Of a stretch of 64,000 bases of DNA, positions 38,014 through 47,100 are shown piece by piece. Where the stretch lies: positions 372,001-436,000 of the forward strand of contig NZ_CP147920.1 in assembly GCF_039645995.1 (NCBI RefSeq), written 5' to 3'. Under the pieces are notes generated by a model. It was not told where the DNA came from. It was given only the letters and a program-made list of their open reading frames with translations, and ran no database searches. A program made the position numbers and the translations under genes. Numbering within the stretch: the stretch's first letter is position 1; the number at the start of each line of letters is the position of its first letter. The DNA comes from Sulfurimonas sp. HSL3-1. GTDB lineage: Bacteria; Campylobacterota; Campylobacteria; Campylobacterales; Sulfurimonadaceae.

Positions 38014-39303
38014 ATGCATAAAGTTGAACTACTCTCCCCGGCGGGCAACCTGGAGAAATTGAAGATCGCGATCGACTTCGGGGCCGATGCCGTCTACGGC
38101 GGCGTCAGCCACTTTTCCCTGCGGATCCGTTCGGGCAAAGAATTTACGATGGAGAGCTTCAAAGAGGGGATCGACTATGCCCATGCGCGGGGCAGAAAGG
38201 TCTATGCGACCATCAACGGATTCCCCTTCAACTCCCAGCTGAATCTGCTGGAGAAACACATCCTCGCGATGGCGGCGCTGGAACCGGACGCCTTTATCGT
38301 CGCGACACCGGGCGTGCTGCAGCTGGCGCACAAACTCGCCCCGCAGATCCCGCTGCACCTCTCCACTCAGGCCAACGTCATGAATGTGCTCGATGCGAAA
38401 GTCTACTACGAGATGGGGGCGCGCCGCATCATCGCCGCCCGGGAGATTTCGCTCAAAGACCTCAAGCAGATCAAAGCGGAGCTGCCGGACCTCGAACTCG
38501 AGGTGTTCGTCCACGGCTCGATGTGTTTCGCCTACAGCGGCCGCTGCCTTATCTCGACCGTGCAGAGCGGCCGGGTCCCCAACCGCGGCAGCTGCGCCAA
38601 CGACTGCCGCTTCCCCTATGAGCTCTACGCAGCCAACCCGGAGACGGGAACGCTGTTCCGGCTGGAAGAGGACCCGGGCATCGGCACCTACATTATGAAC
38701 TCGAAAGACCTCAACCTCGCTTCGCACATCAAGGAGATCCTCGATGCCGGGGCGGTCGACTCGCTGAAGATCGAGGGGCGCACGAAGGCGAGCTACTACG
38801 CCGCCATCACGGCCAAGGCGTACCGCATGGCCATCGACGATTACTATGCGGGCCTGGAGCCGAGCGAACGCTACCAGGAGGAGCTGAACACGATGCAGAA
38901 CCGCGGCTTTACCGACGCCTACCTCGTCAACCGCCCCTTCGAGAAGCACGATACCCAGAGCCTCGATTTCACGATGCAGATGGGGACCCACCAGGTGAGC
39001 GGCATGGTAACCGAAGACGGCGGGCACTTTCTTTGCAAGTATACGACCCGCCCCGGCGACGAGGCGGAGATCGTCGCGCCTTGGGATGCGGTGCTCTCAC
39101 CCTATGAAAACGAGTACGGGTCGATTTTTGAGCGCGACGGACGCTGGTATGTCCGTTTCAATAAGCTCGTGGCGGAAAATGGACGGGAGTGGGACGCGGT
39201 GCACAGCGGCAACGTCAACCCCATCGTATTGCCGGGCGCACTGCCCCAGTACAGCTTCCTCCGCATCCCTGCCGACGGGATCGACCAGTCGCCGCCCGTC
39301 TAA
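38014..39303 (+). CDS. U32 family protein (TrhP/YegQ-like)
   Basis: This encodes 429 residues of the U32 family, long called collagenase-like peptidases but including TrhP, which helps hydroxylate U34 of tRNAs. The LLSPAGNLEKLKIAIDFGADAVYGG start, the HGSMCFAYSGRCLIS segment and the cysteine pair in NRGSCANDCRFPYEL are family hallmarks and may be metal or cluster ligands. No signal peptide is present, so it is cytoplasmic. TrhP-like function is more likely than proteolysis, but the sequence alone does not decide. It is divergent from hisK and 50 bases before purE. Confidence 0.88.
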   Translation: MHKVELLSPAGNLEKLKIAIDFGADAVYGGVSHFSLRIRSGKEFTMESFKEGIDYAHARGRKVYATINGFPFNSQLNLLEKHILAMAALEPDAFIVATPGVLQLAHKLAPQIPLHLSTQANVMNVLDAKVYYEMGARRIIAAREISLKDLKQIKAELPDLELEVFVHGSMCFAYSGRCLISTVQSGRVPNRGSCANDCRFPYELYAANPETGTLFRLEEDPGIGTYIMNSKDLNLASHIKEILDAGAVDSLKIEGRTKASYYAAITAKAYRMAIDDYYAGLEPSERYQEELNTMQNRGFTDAYLVNRPFEKHDTQSLDFTMQMGTHQVSGMVTEDGGHFLCKYTTRPGDEAEIVAPWDAVLSPYENEYGSIFERDGRWYVRFNKLVAENGREWDAVHSGNVNPIVLPGALPQYSFLRIPADGIDQSPPV

Positions 39304-39321
39304 CGCTTGCCGTGAATTCGC

Positions 39322-39327
39322 TATAAT
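39322..39327 (+). promoter_or_regulatory. -10 box for purE
   Basis: TATAAT at 39322-39327 in TTCGCTATAAT, about 26 bases before the purE ATG. No hairpin follows the U32 gene, so purE may also be read from upstream. Confidence 0.65.
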
Positions 39328-39353
39328 TCCGCATCAAAATACAGGGGCATGAA

Positions 39354-39848
39354 ATGAAATTCGTTTCAATCATTATCGGATCCAAAAGTGACTATGACGT
39401 CATGAAATCGTGTGCGGATACGCTGGAAACCTTCGGGGTACAGTATGAGCTGATCATCTCCTCGGCGCACCGTTCGCCGGAACGTACCAAAGAGTACATC
39501 CTTGAAGCGGAAGCCAAAGGGGCCCAGGTCTTCATCGCCGCGGCGGGCATGGCGGCGCACCTCGCGGGCGTCCTGGCCTCCAAGACGGTCAAGCCGATCA
39601 TCGGCGTGCCGATGAGCGCCTCGGCGCTGAGCGGGATCGACGCGCTCCTCTCCACCGTCCAGATGCCGGCGGGCATGCCGGTTGCGACCGTCGCCATCGG
39701 CAAGGCGGGCGCGATCAACTCGGCCTACCTCGCGATGCAGATCATGGCGCTGGAGAGCGAAGACCTGCGCATCAAGCTCCAGGAAGACCGCGTCGCCAAG
39801 GCGAAAAAAGTCGAGATGGACTCCCTCGAGATCGAGACCAAGTTATAA
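39354..39848 (+). CDS. purE: N5-carboxyaminoimidazole ribonucleotide mutase
   Basis: This encodes the 164-residue class I PurE, which converts N5-CAIR to CAIR in purine synthesis. The substrate-binding GSKSDYDVMK (about 9-18) and SSAHRSPERT, with its catalytic His, are present, as are AAAGMAAHLAGVLAS and GVPMSASALSGIDALLSTVQMPAGMPVATVA. Length is normal. No purK is adjacent. A palindromic repeat follows before the DUF89 gene. Confidence 0.97.
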   Translation: MKFVSIIIGSKSDYDVMKSCADTLETFGVQYELIISSAHRSPERTKEYILEAEAKGAQVFIAAAGMAAHLAGVLASKTVKPIIGVPMSASALSGIDALLSTVQMPAGMPVATVAIGKAGAINSAYLAMQIMALESEDLRIKLQEDRVAKAKKVEMDSLEIETKL

Positions 39849-39917
39849 TTGAACGCGCTCAGGAGCAAAACAAGGGTACCGCTCGGCAAAGCCGATGTTT
39901 CCCTGAACGCTGCTGTG

Positions 39918-39950
39918 TCCTCGTTCCTGCGGAATTCCGCTAGGCTACAT
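39918..39950. repeat. Short palindromic repeat with GCGGAATTCCGC core, copy 2
   Basis: TCCTCGTTCCT, the 12-base palindrome GCGGAATTCCGC at 39930-39941, and GCTACAT match the element at 32691-32725. This copy lies between two co-directional genes, purE and DUF89. The surrounding 39849-39983 holds no gene. Confidence 0.7.
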
Positions 39951-39983
39951 CGGCAGCGTCGTAAACCAAGGAAAGTGATTTAG

Positions 39984-40841
39984 ATGAAAATCGAAAATGC
40001 TTGTGTTGAGTGTATTATCGGGCAGACGCAGCGTGTTGCCGACGCGATCGGGGCTGATGACGCGCTGCGCGAGAAGATTCGGGAAGACGTTTTGGCAATG
40101 TCGAAAGCTTTCGATTTTGCCAAGTCGCCGCCGGAAGTCGCCCGGGAAGTCTACGAACACCTGGCCGTGCTTGCCGGGAAAAAGGACCTCTATGATGAGG
40201 TCAAGCGCCACTCCTCCGACAAAGCGAAAACCTTCATTCCTTTCCTGCGCGAACAGATTTCCAAGGCTGACGACCCCTTCCTGACGGCGGTCAAAGTCGC
40301 CGTCGCCGGGAACGTCATCGACCTGGCCGCCGAGGTGAGCTTCGACCTCGACACGGAAATCGACAGGCTCTTCCACACCCATTTCGCCCACGACGACGTC
40401 GATGCGTTGCGGCAGCGCCTTTCCGGGGCGAAGACGCTGCTCTATATCGGCGACAACGCCGGCGAGCACCTCTTTGACGCTCTGGCGATCGAAGCCGTCG
40501 CGGCGCTCTACCCGCAGCTCGCGATTACCTACATGACCCGGGGCAAACCGATTATCAACGACGTCACCTTCGACGAGGCGATGGCGGACGGTCTGGCGGA
40601 GGTCGCCGCCCTCGTCGACAGCGGCGTCGACACCCCGGGCTTCGTCTATGAACGCGCGTCCGAGGAGGCGCAGCGCCTCTTCGATGAGAGCGACGTGGTG
40701 CTCACCAAGGGGATGGGCAACTACGAATGCCTCTCCCCCGCGCCGCGCGGCGACCTCGTCTACCTGCTTAAGGTCAAATGCAACGTCGTCTCCCGCTCCA
40801 TCGGCGCGGAGATCGGCAGCATTATCTGCAAACTCGTCTGA
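39984..40841 (+). CDS. DUF89 family metal-dependent phosphatase
   Basis: This encodes 285 residues of the DUF89/ARMT1-like family, whose members are metal-dependent phosphatases acting on damaged or surplus phosphometabolites. The N-terminus has the CVECIIGQTQR cysteine pair of the prokaryotic subgroup; the metal and phosphate site is in GDNAGEHLFD (with Asp and Asn ligands) and KGMGNYECLS near the C-terminus. The natural substrate is unknown. It has AAGGAAAG just upstream and stands alone between a repeat and an orphan gene. Confidence 0.85.
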   Translation: MKIENACVECIIGQTQRVADAIGADDALREKIREDVLAMSKAFDFAKSPPEVAREVYEHLAVLAGKKDLYDEVKRHSSDKAKTFIPFLREQISKADDPFLTAVKVAVAGNVIDLAAEVSFDLDTEIDRLFHTHFAHDDVDALRQRLSGAKTLLYIGDNAGEHLFDALAIEAVAALYPQLAITYMTRGKPIINDVTFDEAMADGLAEVAALVDSGVDTPGFVYERASEEAQRLFDESDVVLTKGMGNYECLSPAPRGDLVYLLKVKCNVVSRSIGAEIGSIICKLV

Positions 40842-40908
40842 CATACCAACCCGCTTTTCATCCTGCCCCGTCCGTTTATGGTATGGTTTCACAAAGGCAT
40901 ATCCAAAT

Positions 40909-40924
40909 CCCACGCATGGGTTTT
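40909..40924 (+). terminator. Small hairpin with T-run between DUF89 and the 40951 gene
   Basis: CCCA at 40909-40912 pairs with TGGG at 40917-40920 around CGCA, followed by TTTT. The stem is short, so this is a weak terminator candidate. A TATGGT string at 40880 upstream could instead be a promoter for the 40951 gene, in which case the hairpin is in its leader. Confidence 0.3.
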
Positions 40925-40950
40925 AGCTATGCCCTGAAAAAGGAACTGGA

Positions 40951-41274
40951 ATGACGGGTGAAATGATGATTAAGTATATTGTACTCTGCGACGGTGATCT
41001 GGAAATTAGTGTTACGTTGGCGGATCTGCTCCAGAACGAAGCGGTGGCACGGGCAATCAAAAATGCTTATGCCAAAGGCAAAAGGGATATCGAGGCCGTG
41101 GTGACGGACCCCGGCGCGCTGACGATCAAGAACAAAAAGGCGATCCAGACGGTGACCATCCCCAAAGAGAGTTTTATGGATGCGCTGACCCTCGCAGAAG
41201 AGGACGCGAAAGCAAAAAAGCTTCTGAAGAAAGGGTGCGACCGTATCGAGATCGTCGATATCGAGACGCTCTGA
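40951..41274 (+). CDS. Conserved-looking small protein of unknown function
   Basis: This encodes 107 residues that I do not recognise. ATG 40951 follows AAAGGAACTGG; internal ATGs at 40963 and 40966 are alternatives. The protein has no signal peptide or membrane segment; it alternates helix and strand, is rich in Lys and Asp/Glu, and ends in a IEIVDIETL strand. It lies 1 base before the HAD hydrolase gene, so the two are probably made together. Codon use looks like that of its neighbours. Confidence 0.75.
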   Translation: MTGEMMIKYIVLCDGDLEISVTLADLLQNEAVARAIKNAYAKGKRDIEAVVTDPGALTIKNKKAIQTVTIPKESFMDALTLAEEDAKAKKLLKKGCDRIEIVDIETL

Positions 41275-41275
41275 C

Positions 41276-41914
41276 GTGCGAGGCAAAAAGTACATTCTCT
41301 TCGATAACGACGGCGTACTCGTCGAGACCGAGGCGTGGTACTTCCGGGCCAACGTCGAAATTCTTAACACCATGGGCATCACCCTTGAAGAGACGCGTTA
41401 CCGGGAGATCATGATCAACGGCCAGAGCGCGTTCCTGCTCGCGGAGGAGGCGGGGTACGACACGGAGACGGTCGAAGCGGCCCGCAGCAGACGCAACGAT
41501 CTCTATCAGCACTACCTGCAGACGGAGGAGATCGCCATTCCCGGTGTGCATGAGGTGCTTGGAGCCCTCAAGGAACGCTACCGGATGGGAATAGTCACCT
41601 CGGCGCGACGGGAGGATTTTGAACTGATCCATACCGGCAGAGGGATAGCGGATGCGATGGAGTTCGTGCTCTGCAGCGGCGAATATGCCCGCGCGAAACC
41701 CCACCCTGACCCCTATCTGAAAGGGCTGGAACTGCTCGGTGGCACAAAGCATGAAGCTGTTGTCGTCGAGGATTCGCAGCGGGGGCTGCGTTCGGCGGTG
41801 AGCGCAGGGATTGAGTGCGTCATCGTCGATAACGCCTTTACGGCACAGCACGACTTCTCGGCCGCGACCCATCGCATCGGCACTATCGAAGCGTTGCTGG
41901 GGCTGCTGGATTAA
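41276..41914 (+). CDS. HAD superfamily hydrolase (phosphatase/phosphoglucomutase-like)
   Basis: This encodes 212 residues of a HAD subfamily I hydrolase. Motif I is LFDNDGVLVETE near residue 10, motif II is VTSARREDF, and motifs III/IV lie in KPHPDPYLKGLELLG and VVVEDSQRGLRSA. The cap insert after motif I is helical, as in beta-phosphoglucomutase-like phosphatases. The substrate cannot be read from the sequence. It uses GTG 41276. Its stop codon overlaps that of convergent proB within TTAA. Confidence 0.88.
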   Translation: MRGKKYILFDNDGVLVETEAWYFRANVEILNTMGITLEETRYREIMINGQSAFLLAEEAGYDTETVEAARSRRNDLYQHYLQTEEIAIPGVHEVLGALKERYRMGIVTSARREDFELIHTGRGIADAMEFVLCSGEYARAKPHPDPYLKGLELLGGTKHEAVVVEDSQRGLRSAVSAGIECVIVDNAFTAQHDFSAATHRIGTIEALLGLLD

Positions 41915-42690
41915 CCTGCCGCCTGCGGCCGAGGTTCGAAGAGCGTTCCCAGCGTCTGTTCACCGTGGATCAGGAACTGGACCGCCGTGGAGAGTTCGAA
42001 GCCGTTGCAGAGGAACATCCTTTTGCCGCGCCGCAGCAGGAAGTCCGCAGCCATCAGCTTGGTAACGATCCCGCCGGTGGCAAAGGGGTCGTTGGGCGTG
42101 GAGTCCGCCTGCAGCGCCTCCGGCGGGACGGCGTGGAGCACCCGGTGGCGTTTCGCATCCTCATGTTCGCGGGGGTTTTTGTCGTAGTAGCCGTGGATGT
42201 CGCTGAGGATCACGAGCAGATCGGCATCCGTCGCATAGGTGACGTGGGCGGAAAGCTGGTCGTTGTCCCCGAAGAGCTGCTCGGGGGTGGAGGTGATGTC
42301 GTTCTCGTTGATGATGGGGAGGATGTCGTTGGCCAGGTGCGCGTTGATGATCTCTTGGAACATCGCCGTGCGTTTGCGCGAATCGAAGTCGTCCTCCGTC
42401 AGAAGAATCTGCGCCGTATCGATATGGTAGGTGTCGAACTCTTTTTTGTAGCTGCTCATCAAAATGGGCTGGCCGGCGGCCGCCAGGGCTTTTTTGCCGA
42501 CCCGTTCGCGTTTGTCGAGTTTCAGCGCGCAGTAACCGGCCGCCACTGCTCCCGAGGTAACGAGGATGACGTCGTACTGCCCGCGGATGTCGGCGATCAT
42601 CTGTACGAGGGCGAGGATACGCTCCCTGGCGATCCGGTTGCCCTCGGTGAGGACGGCACTGCCGACTTTGATGACGATACGCTTGCTCAC
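41911..42690 (-). CDS. proB: Glutamate 5-kinase, short form
   Basis: This encodes 259 residues of glutamate 5-kinase, the first enzyme of proline synthesis. The amino-acid-kinase fold shows IVIKVGSAVLT at the N-terminus, VTSGAVAAGYCAL, INENDIT, FGDNDQLSAHV and GTGGIVTK-like ATGGIVTKLMAA. The PUA domain of the E. coli protein is absent; a short form occurs in several bacteria. GTG 42690 overlaps the putP stop codon by 4 bases, so this biosynthetic gene is translated from the proline-degradation operon putA-putP. proA is not nearby. Confidence 0.92.
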   Translation of the reverse strand: MSKRIVIKVGSAVLTEGNRIARERILALVQMIADIRGQYDVILVTSGAVAAGYCALKLDKRERVGKKALAAAGQPILMSSYKKEFDTYHIDTAQILLTEDDFDSRKRTAMFQEIINAHLANDILPIINENDITSTPEQLFGDNDQLSAHVTYATDADLLVILSDIHGYYDKNPREHEDAKRHRVLHAVPPEALQADSTPNDPFATGGIVTKLMAADFLLRRGKRMFLCNGFELSTAVQFLIHGEQTLGTLFEPRPQAAG

Positions 42691-44171
42691 GCTTCCCCTT
42701 TCTTGCGTCTGAAATCGCCGCTAGTCTCTTCAACGCGGTGCAAGATCGATTCGGGGACCGGGGGCGTTACCGGTGAAACGAGCCTGATGGCCACCCAGCC
42801 TGCCACAAACCCCGGCAGCAGTTCATAGAGTTCAAAAAGGCCCCCTTCGAGCTGTTTCCAGACGATGACCGTGAGCGCTCCCGTTACCATACCGGCAATC
42901 GCCCCGCCTTTGGTAATGTCGCGCCGGTAAAGCGAGAGGATGATCAGCGGCCCGAAGGCCGCCCCGAAGCCGGCCCAGGCATAGGCGACGAGGGAGAGGA
43001 CGCTGGAGTTTTTGTCCGTGGAGAGGTACCAGGCGATCAGGGCGATCGCGATGACCGTTGCCCGTCCGACCCAGACCAGCTCGCTGTCCGAGGCTTTTTT
43101 GCGCAAGGTGGCATGGTAAATGTCCCGCGTCAGGACCGACGAGGAGACCAGCAGCTGCGAATCGATCGTGCTCATGATGGCCGCGAGGATGGCGGCGAGG
43201 AGGAAGCCGGCGATCCAGGGGTCGAAGAGCAGCTGCGAGAGGGTGATAAAGATCTTTTCGGGATCGGCGAGGTCTGTACCCGACGAGACGACGTAGGCGA
43301 GGCCGAAGAAGCCGACGGCCAGCGAGCCAATAATAGAGAGGCCCATCCACCCCATGCCGATCGCCTTGGCGTGGTGCATCTCGTCCTCGCTGCGGATCGA
43401 CATGAAGCGTACGAGGATGTGGGGCTGCCCGAAGTAGCCCAGCCCCCAGGCCATCAGGGAGAGGATGCCGATGACGCCGGTGCCGTGGACGATGTCGAGG
43501 TGGGTGGGGTCGATCGACTCCATCAGCTCCAGAGCGGCGGAGAGGCCGCCGAGGTGGGTGATGACGACCGCGGGCGTGACGATAAGGGCGAGCATCATCA
43601 AGATCCCCTGGATGAAGTCCGTCCAGCTGACGGCGTTGTAGCCGCCCAGGAAGGTGTAGGAGACGATGATGATGCTGCCGACGGCCAGGGCGACGGCGTA
43701 GTCGAGGTGGAAGGTCGCTTCGAAGAGCTTGGCCCCGCCGACGAGGCCCGAGGAGGTGTAAAGGGTATAGAAAAGCAAAATCACGAGGGCGGTGATGACG
43801 CGCAGATGGCCCTTGGCATCGCCGAAACGGTTGGCGAAGTAGTCGGGAATCGTGATGGCGTCGTCCAGGCGGTGGGTCATGATGCGCAGCGGCCGGGCGA
43901 CGTAGTGCCAGTTCAGGTAAGCGCCGATCAGCAGACCGACGGCGATCCAGCTGCCAGCGATCCCGTCGCTGTACATCATACCGGGCAGCCCGAGCAGCAG
44001 CCAGCCGCTCATATCCGAGGCCCCCGCGCTCAGCGCCGTGACGCCGGGACCGAGACCCCGCCCGCCGAGCACATAGTCGCCGAGGTCCTCGGTTTTAAAG
44101 TAGAAATAGAGGCCGATGGCCACCATAACAAGCATGTAAAGGCCGAACGAGATCAGTACGGGTGTCTGCAT
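42687..44171 (-). CDS. putP: Sodium/proline symporter
   Basis: This encodes 494 residues of the sodium:solute symporter family, importing proline with Na+. About thirteen membrane helices are visible. The family start FYFKTEDLGDYVLGGRGLGPGVTALSAGASDMSGWLLLGLPG, with the Na+-binding ASDMS, and the GGYNAVSWTDFIQGILM segment match PutP. It follows putA with no gap (putA TAA ends one base before the putP ATG) and is followed by proB with a 4-base overlap. The gene order supports proline as the substrate. Confidence 0.95.
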   Translation of the reverse strand: MQTPVLISFGLYMLVMVAIGLYFYFKTEDLGDYVLGGRGLGPGVTALSAGASDMSGWLLLGLPGMMYSDGIAGSWIAVGLLIGAYLNWHYVARPLRIMTHRLDDAITIPDYFANRFGDAKGHLRVITALVILLFYTLYTSSGLVGGAKLFEATFHLDYAVALAVGSIIIVSYTFLGGYNAVSWTDFIQGILMMLALIVTPAVVITHLGGLSAALELMESIDPTHLDIVHGTGVIGILSLMAWGLGYFGQPHILVRFMSIRSEDEMHHAKAIGMGWMGLSIIGSLAVGFFGLAYVVSSGTDLADPEKIFITLSQLLFDPWIAGFLLAAILAAIMSTIDSQLLVSSSVLTRDIYHATLRKKASDSELVWVGRATVIAIALIAWYLSTDKNSSVLSLVAYAWAGFGAAFGPLIILSLYRRDITKGGAIAGMVTGALTVIVWKQLEGGLFELYELLPGFVAGWVAIRLVSPVTPPVPESILHRVEETSGDFRRKKGEA

Positions 44172-47100
44172 TTATACCTCCTCTTCCGGGTGCAGGCCGG
44201 CAATGCCGAGGTTGCCGTAGCGGTGATAGCTGTTGGAGATGCTCTGTTCGATGAAGTAGTGCATCAGTTCGATCCGCCCGTGGGCGACGAAGGGTTCCCT
44301 GGCGATGTAGACGGCCCGGTCGGCAATGGCGTCGAAGAGGGCCGGGGAGACGTTCTCGGGGCGGAGAGAGCGGACCCGTTCGTAATGGGGGATCCGGTCG
44401 ATGAAGACCGCCTCGCTGTCGCGGGTGATGGCGTCGTGCTCCCCGAGCAGGCTCGCTTGCTTCGATTCGAGCCAGAGGAACTCCGCCTGCTTAGAGTGTT
44501 CGGGCAGGGAGATGTGCAGGCGCGCACCGACCATCCTGACAGCCATGATCGTGGCAAGCGCCTCCTCCAGGCGGTCCCCCTCCACGAGGCGCATCAGGAC
44601 GCTTTCGACCGGCAGGTAGCGGATGACGTTGGACTCCCCGCGGATATGGGCATAGTCATGGGGTTTCATAAACTCGGTCTCGTGCCAGTGTGCGAAGTGG
44701 CAGAGGTGGCGCAGGGCCTTCTCGCACTCGTCGTGAAAGACGGTGTCGCGCTGGAGCATCACCCGCATACGGTCGGTGAAGGGCGTGGAACAGGACTCGT
44801 AGAGGTTAGTTTCACGGTAGGTGATATCCATAAACTGGCTGACGTAGTTGAAGCCGCCCGCTTTCCTGCCGCTGCCGATGGCCGATTTGCGCATCCCGCC
44901 GAAGGGCTGACGCAGCACGATCGCCCCGGTTGTGCCGCGGTTGATATAGAGGTTCCCCGCGAGCAGCGTCGCTTTCCACTGCTCCTGTTCGCGGTGGTCG
45001 AGGGACTCCAACCCGGAGGTGAGGCCGTAGCCGGTGGCGTTGACGATCCCGATGGCGTCTTCGAGGTCCTCGGCGCGCATCACGCTGAGGACGGGGCCGA
45101 AAAGCTCGTTCATGTGGCAGAAATCCCCCGACGCGGTTCCCCAGCGGATCGAGGGGGTGAGCATATAGGGATTGCCTCTGTCGGCATAGTCGGGTGCCAG
45201 CAGCCACTCCTCTCCCTCGTCCAGGAGCTCGAGGGCTTGCGCCAGTTTGCCCGCGGGGCGGTCGACGAGGGTACCGACGCGGTTGCTGAAATCCCAGACG
45301 GAACCGGTCTGCATGGACTCCGCCGCCTCTTTGAGCTGCCGTTTGTACTCCTCGTCGTCGTAGAGCTCTTTTTCCAGTACAAGCAACGATGTCGCCGAGC
45401 ACTTCTGCCCGGAGTTGTGAAAGGCCGAGGCCATGACGTGGCCGATCGCCTGGTCCCTGTCCGCCATCGCCGTGACGATGGTAGCGTCCTTGCCTCCCGT
45501 TTCCGCACTCAGGTGAATGTCGGGACGGGCTTTGATGATGCGGTAGGCCGTCTCTTCGCCGCCGGTGAAGATCGTAAAATCAATCCCCTTGCTGGGGATC
45601 ATATGCTCCCCGACCGCTGACCCGCGTCCCGGGATGAACTGCAGGGTGTTCATGCTGACCCCCGCTTCCCAGAAGCATTGGCAGAGGCGGTAGGCGGTGA
45701 GGATGGAGGCTTCGGCGGGTTTCAGGATCACCGTGTTGCCTGCCGCGAGGGCCGCGGCGATCCCCCCGGTGGGAATGGCGACGGGAAAGTTCCAGGGGCT
45801 GATGATGAGGCCGACCCCTTTGCCTTTGGCCTCTACTCCCGTCAGCCCCGCCAGCTTGGTGACGCTGTAGGGGTAGAAGTTGACGAAATCGATCGCCTCG
45901 CTCACTTCGACATCGGTCTCGGTGAAGACCTTGCCCACCTCCGCCGCGGCAATGCCGATGAGGTCGCCCCGGGCAACCCGGATTGCGTGGGCGACCTCCA
46001 TCATGATCTTCTGGCGCGCGTGGGGCGTCAGCTTTCGCCAGCCGTCGGGGTCGGCTTGGGCCGTGTCGATGGCAGCGGCCATATCTTCCGGAGTCGCTTC
46101 GACATAGGAGCCCGCGCGTTTGTTCTCGTGGTATTGGGACTTGTCAATCACCGTGACCGTTTCGTCGCGCTGCACGATCCTGCCGCCGATGACAGGGTAG
46201 GCACTGAAGCCTCCCTCGCGCTCACCGATATGCTGCCATTTGTCGCGGATCGCTTCCGCCCAGGCGCGGTTGGCGGGGAGGATAAAGTCCGTATCGGGCT
46301 CGTTCTCAAAATGATAGACGGCGGGATCGACGGCGATCTTTTCGACCGGCCGGGTGCGGTCCTGGGTGCGGTTGGGCGCTTCGGACACGGAGGGGAGGAG
46401 GGCGACGGCATCGTCGAAGGTCTTGACGAGCTGCTCCCACTCCGGTGTGTCCACCTTCAGGCCGAAACTGTGGCGCAGGAAGTTCTGCTCGGCGGTGTTC
46501 TCATCAAAGCGGCGCACCAGGTAGGCGATGGCATTGGTAAAGGTCTCCTTCGTCGCCGTCGGGGCGTAGAGGATGACATTGCGTCCTTCAGCTTTGAGGA
46601 GCCGGTAGGCCGCTTCGCTCATCCCCTCCAGCATCTCGGCGGTGACATACTGCTCAACCCCGCGCGCCTTCGCCAGCAGCATGGCCATGGCATGGTCGAA
46701 GAGGTTGTGCGAGGCGACACCGGTATGCACGTAGGGGGCGACGGCGGGGTCGAGCAGGTAGTCCATCGCTTTTTTGTAGTTGGCGTCCGATTCCGCTTTG
46801 TGCGCGTAGGTGACGTTGGGCCAGCCGCGCAAGGAGGCCTCTGTCAGCTCCATCTCCTGGTTGGCCCCCTTGACGATGCGGATTTTGATCGGCGCGCCTC
46901 CGGCGTCGACGCGGGCTTTGGCCCAGTCGGCCAGTTCCCGGATGTAGGTGAGGGCATCGGGGAGGTAGGCCTGGACGACGATGCCCGCATGCAGCTGCGT
47001 GAACTCCTCCCTGGAGAGGACCTTTTTGAAGGCGTCGATGGTGATGCGGACGTCGCGGTACTCCTCCATATCGAGGTTGACGAATTTGGGCTGTGTCTTT

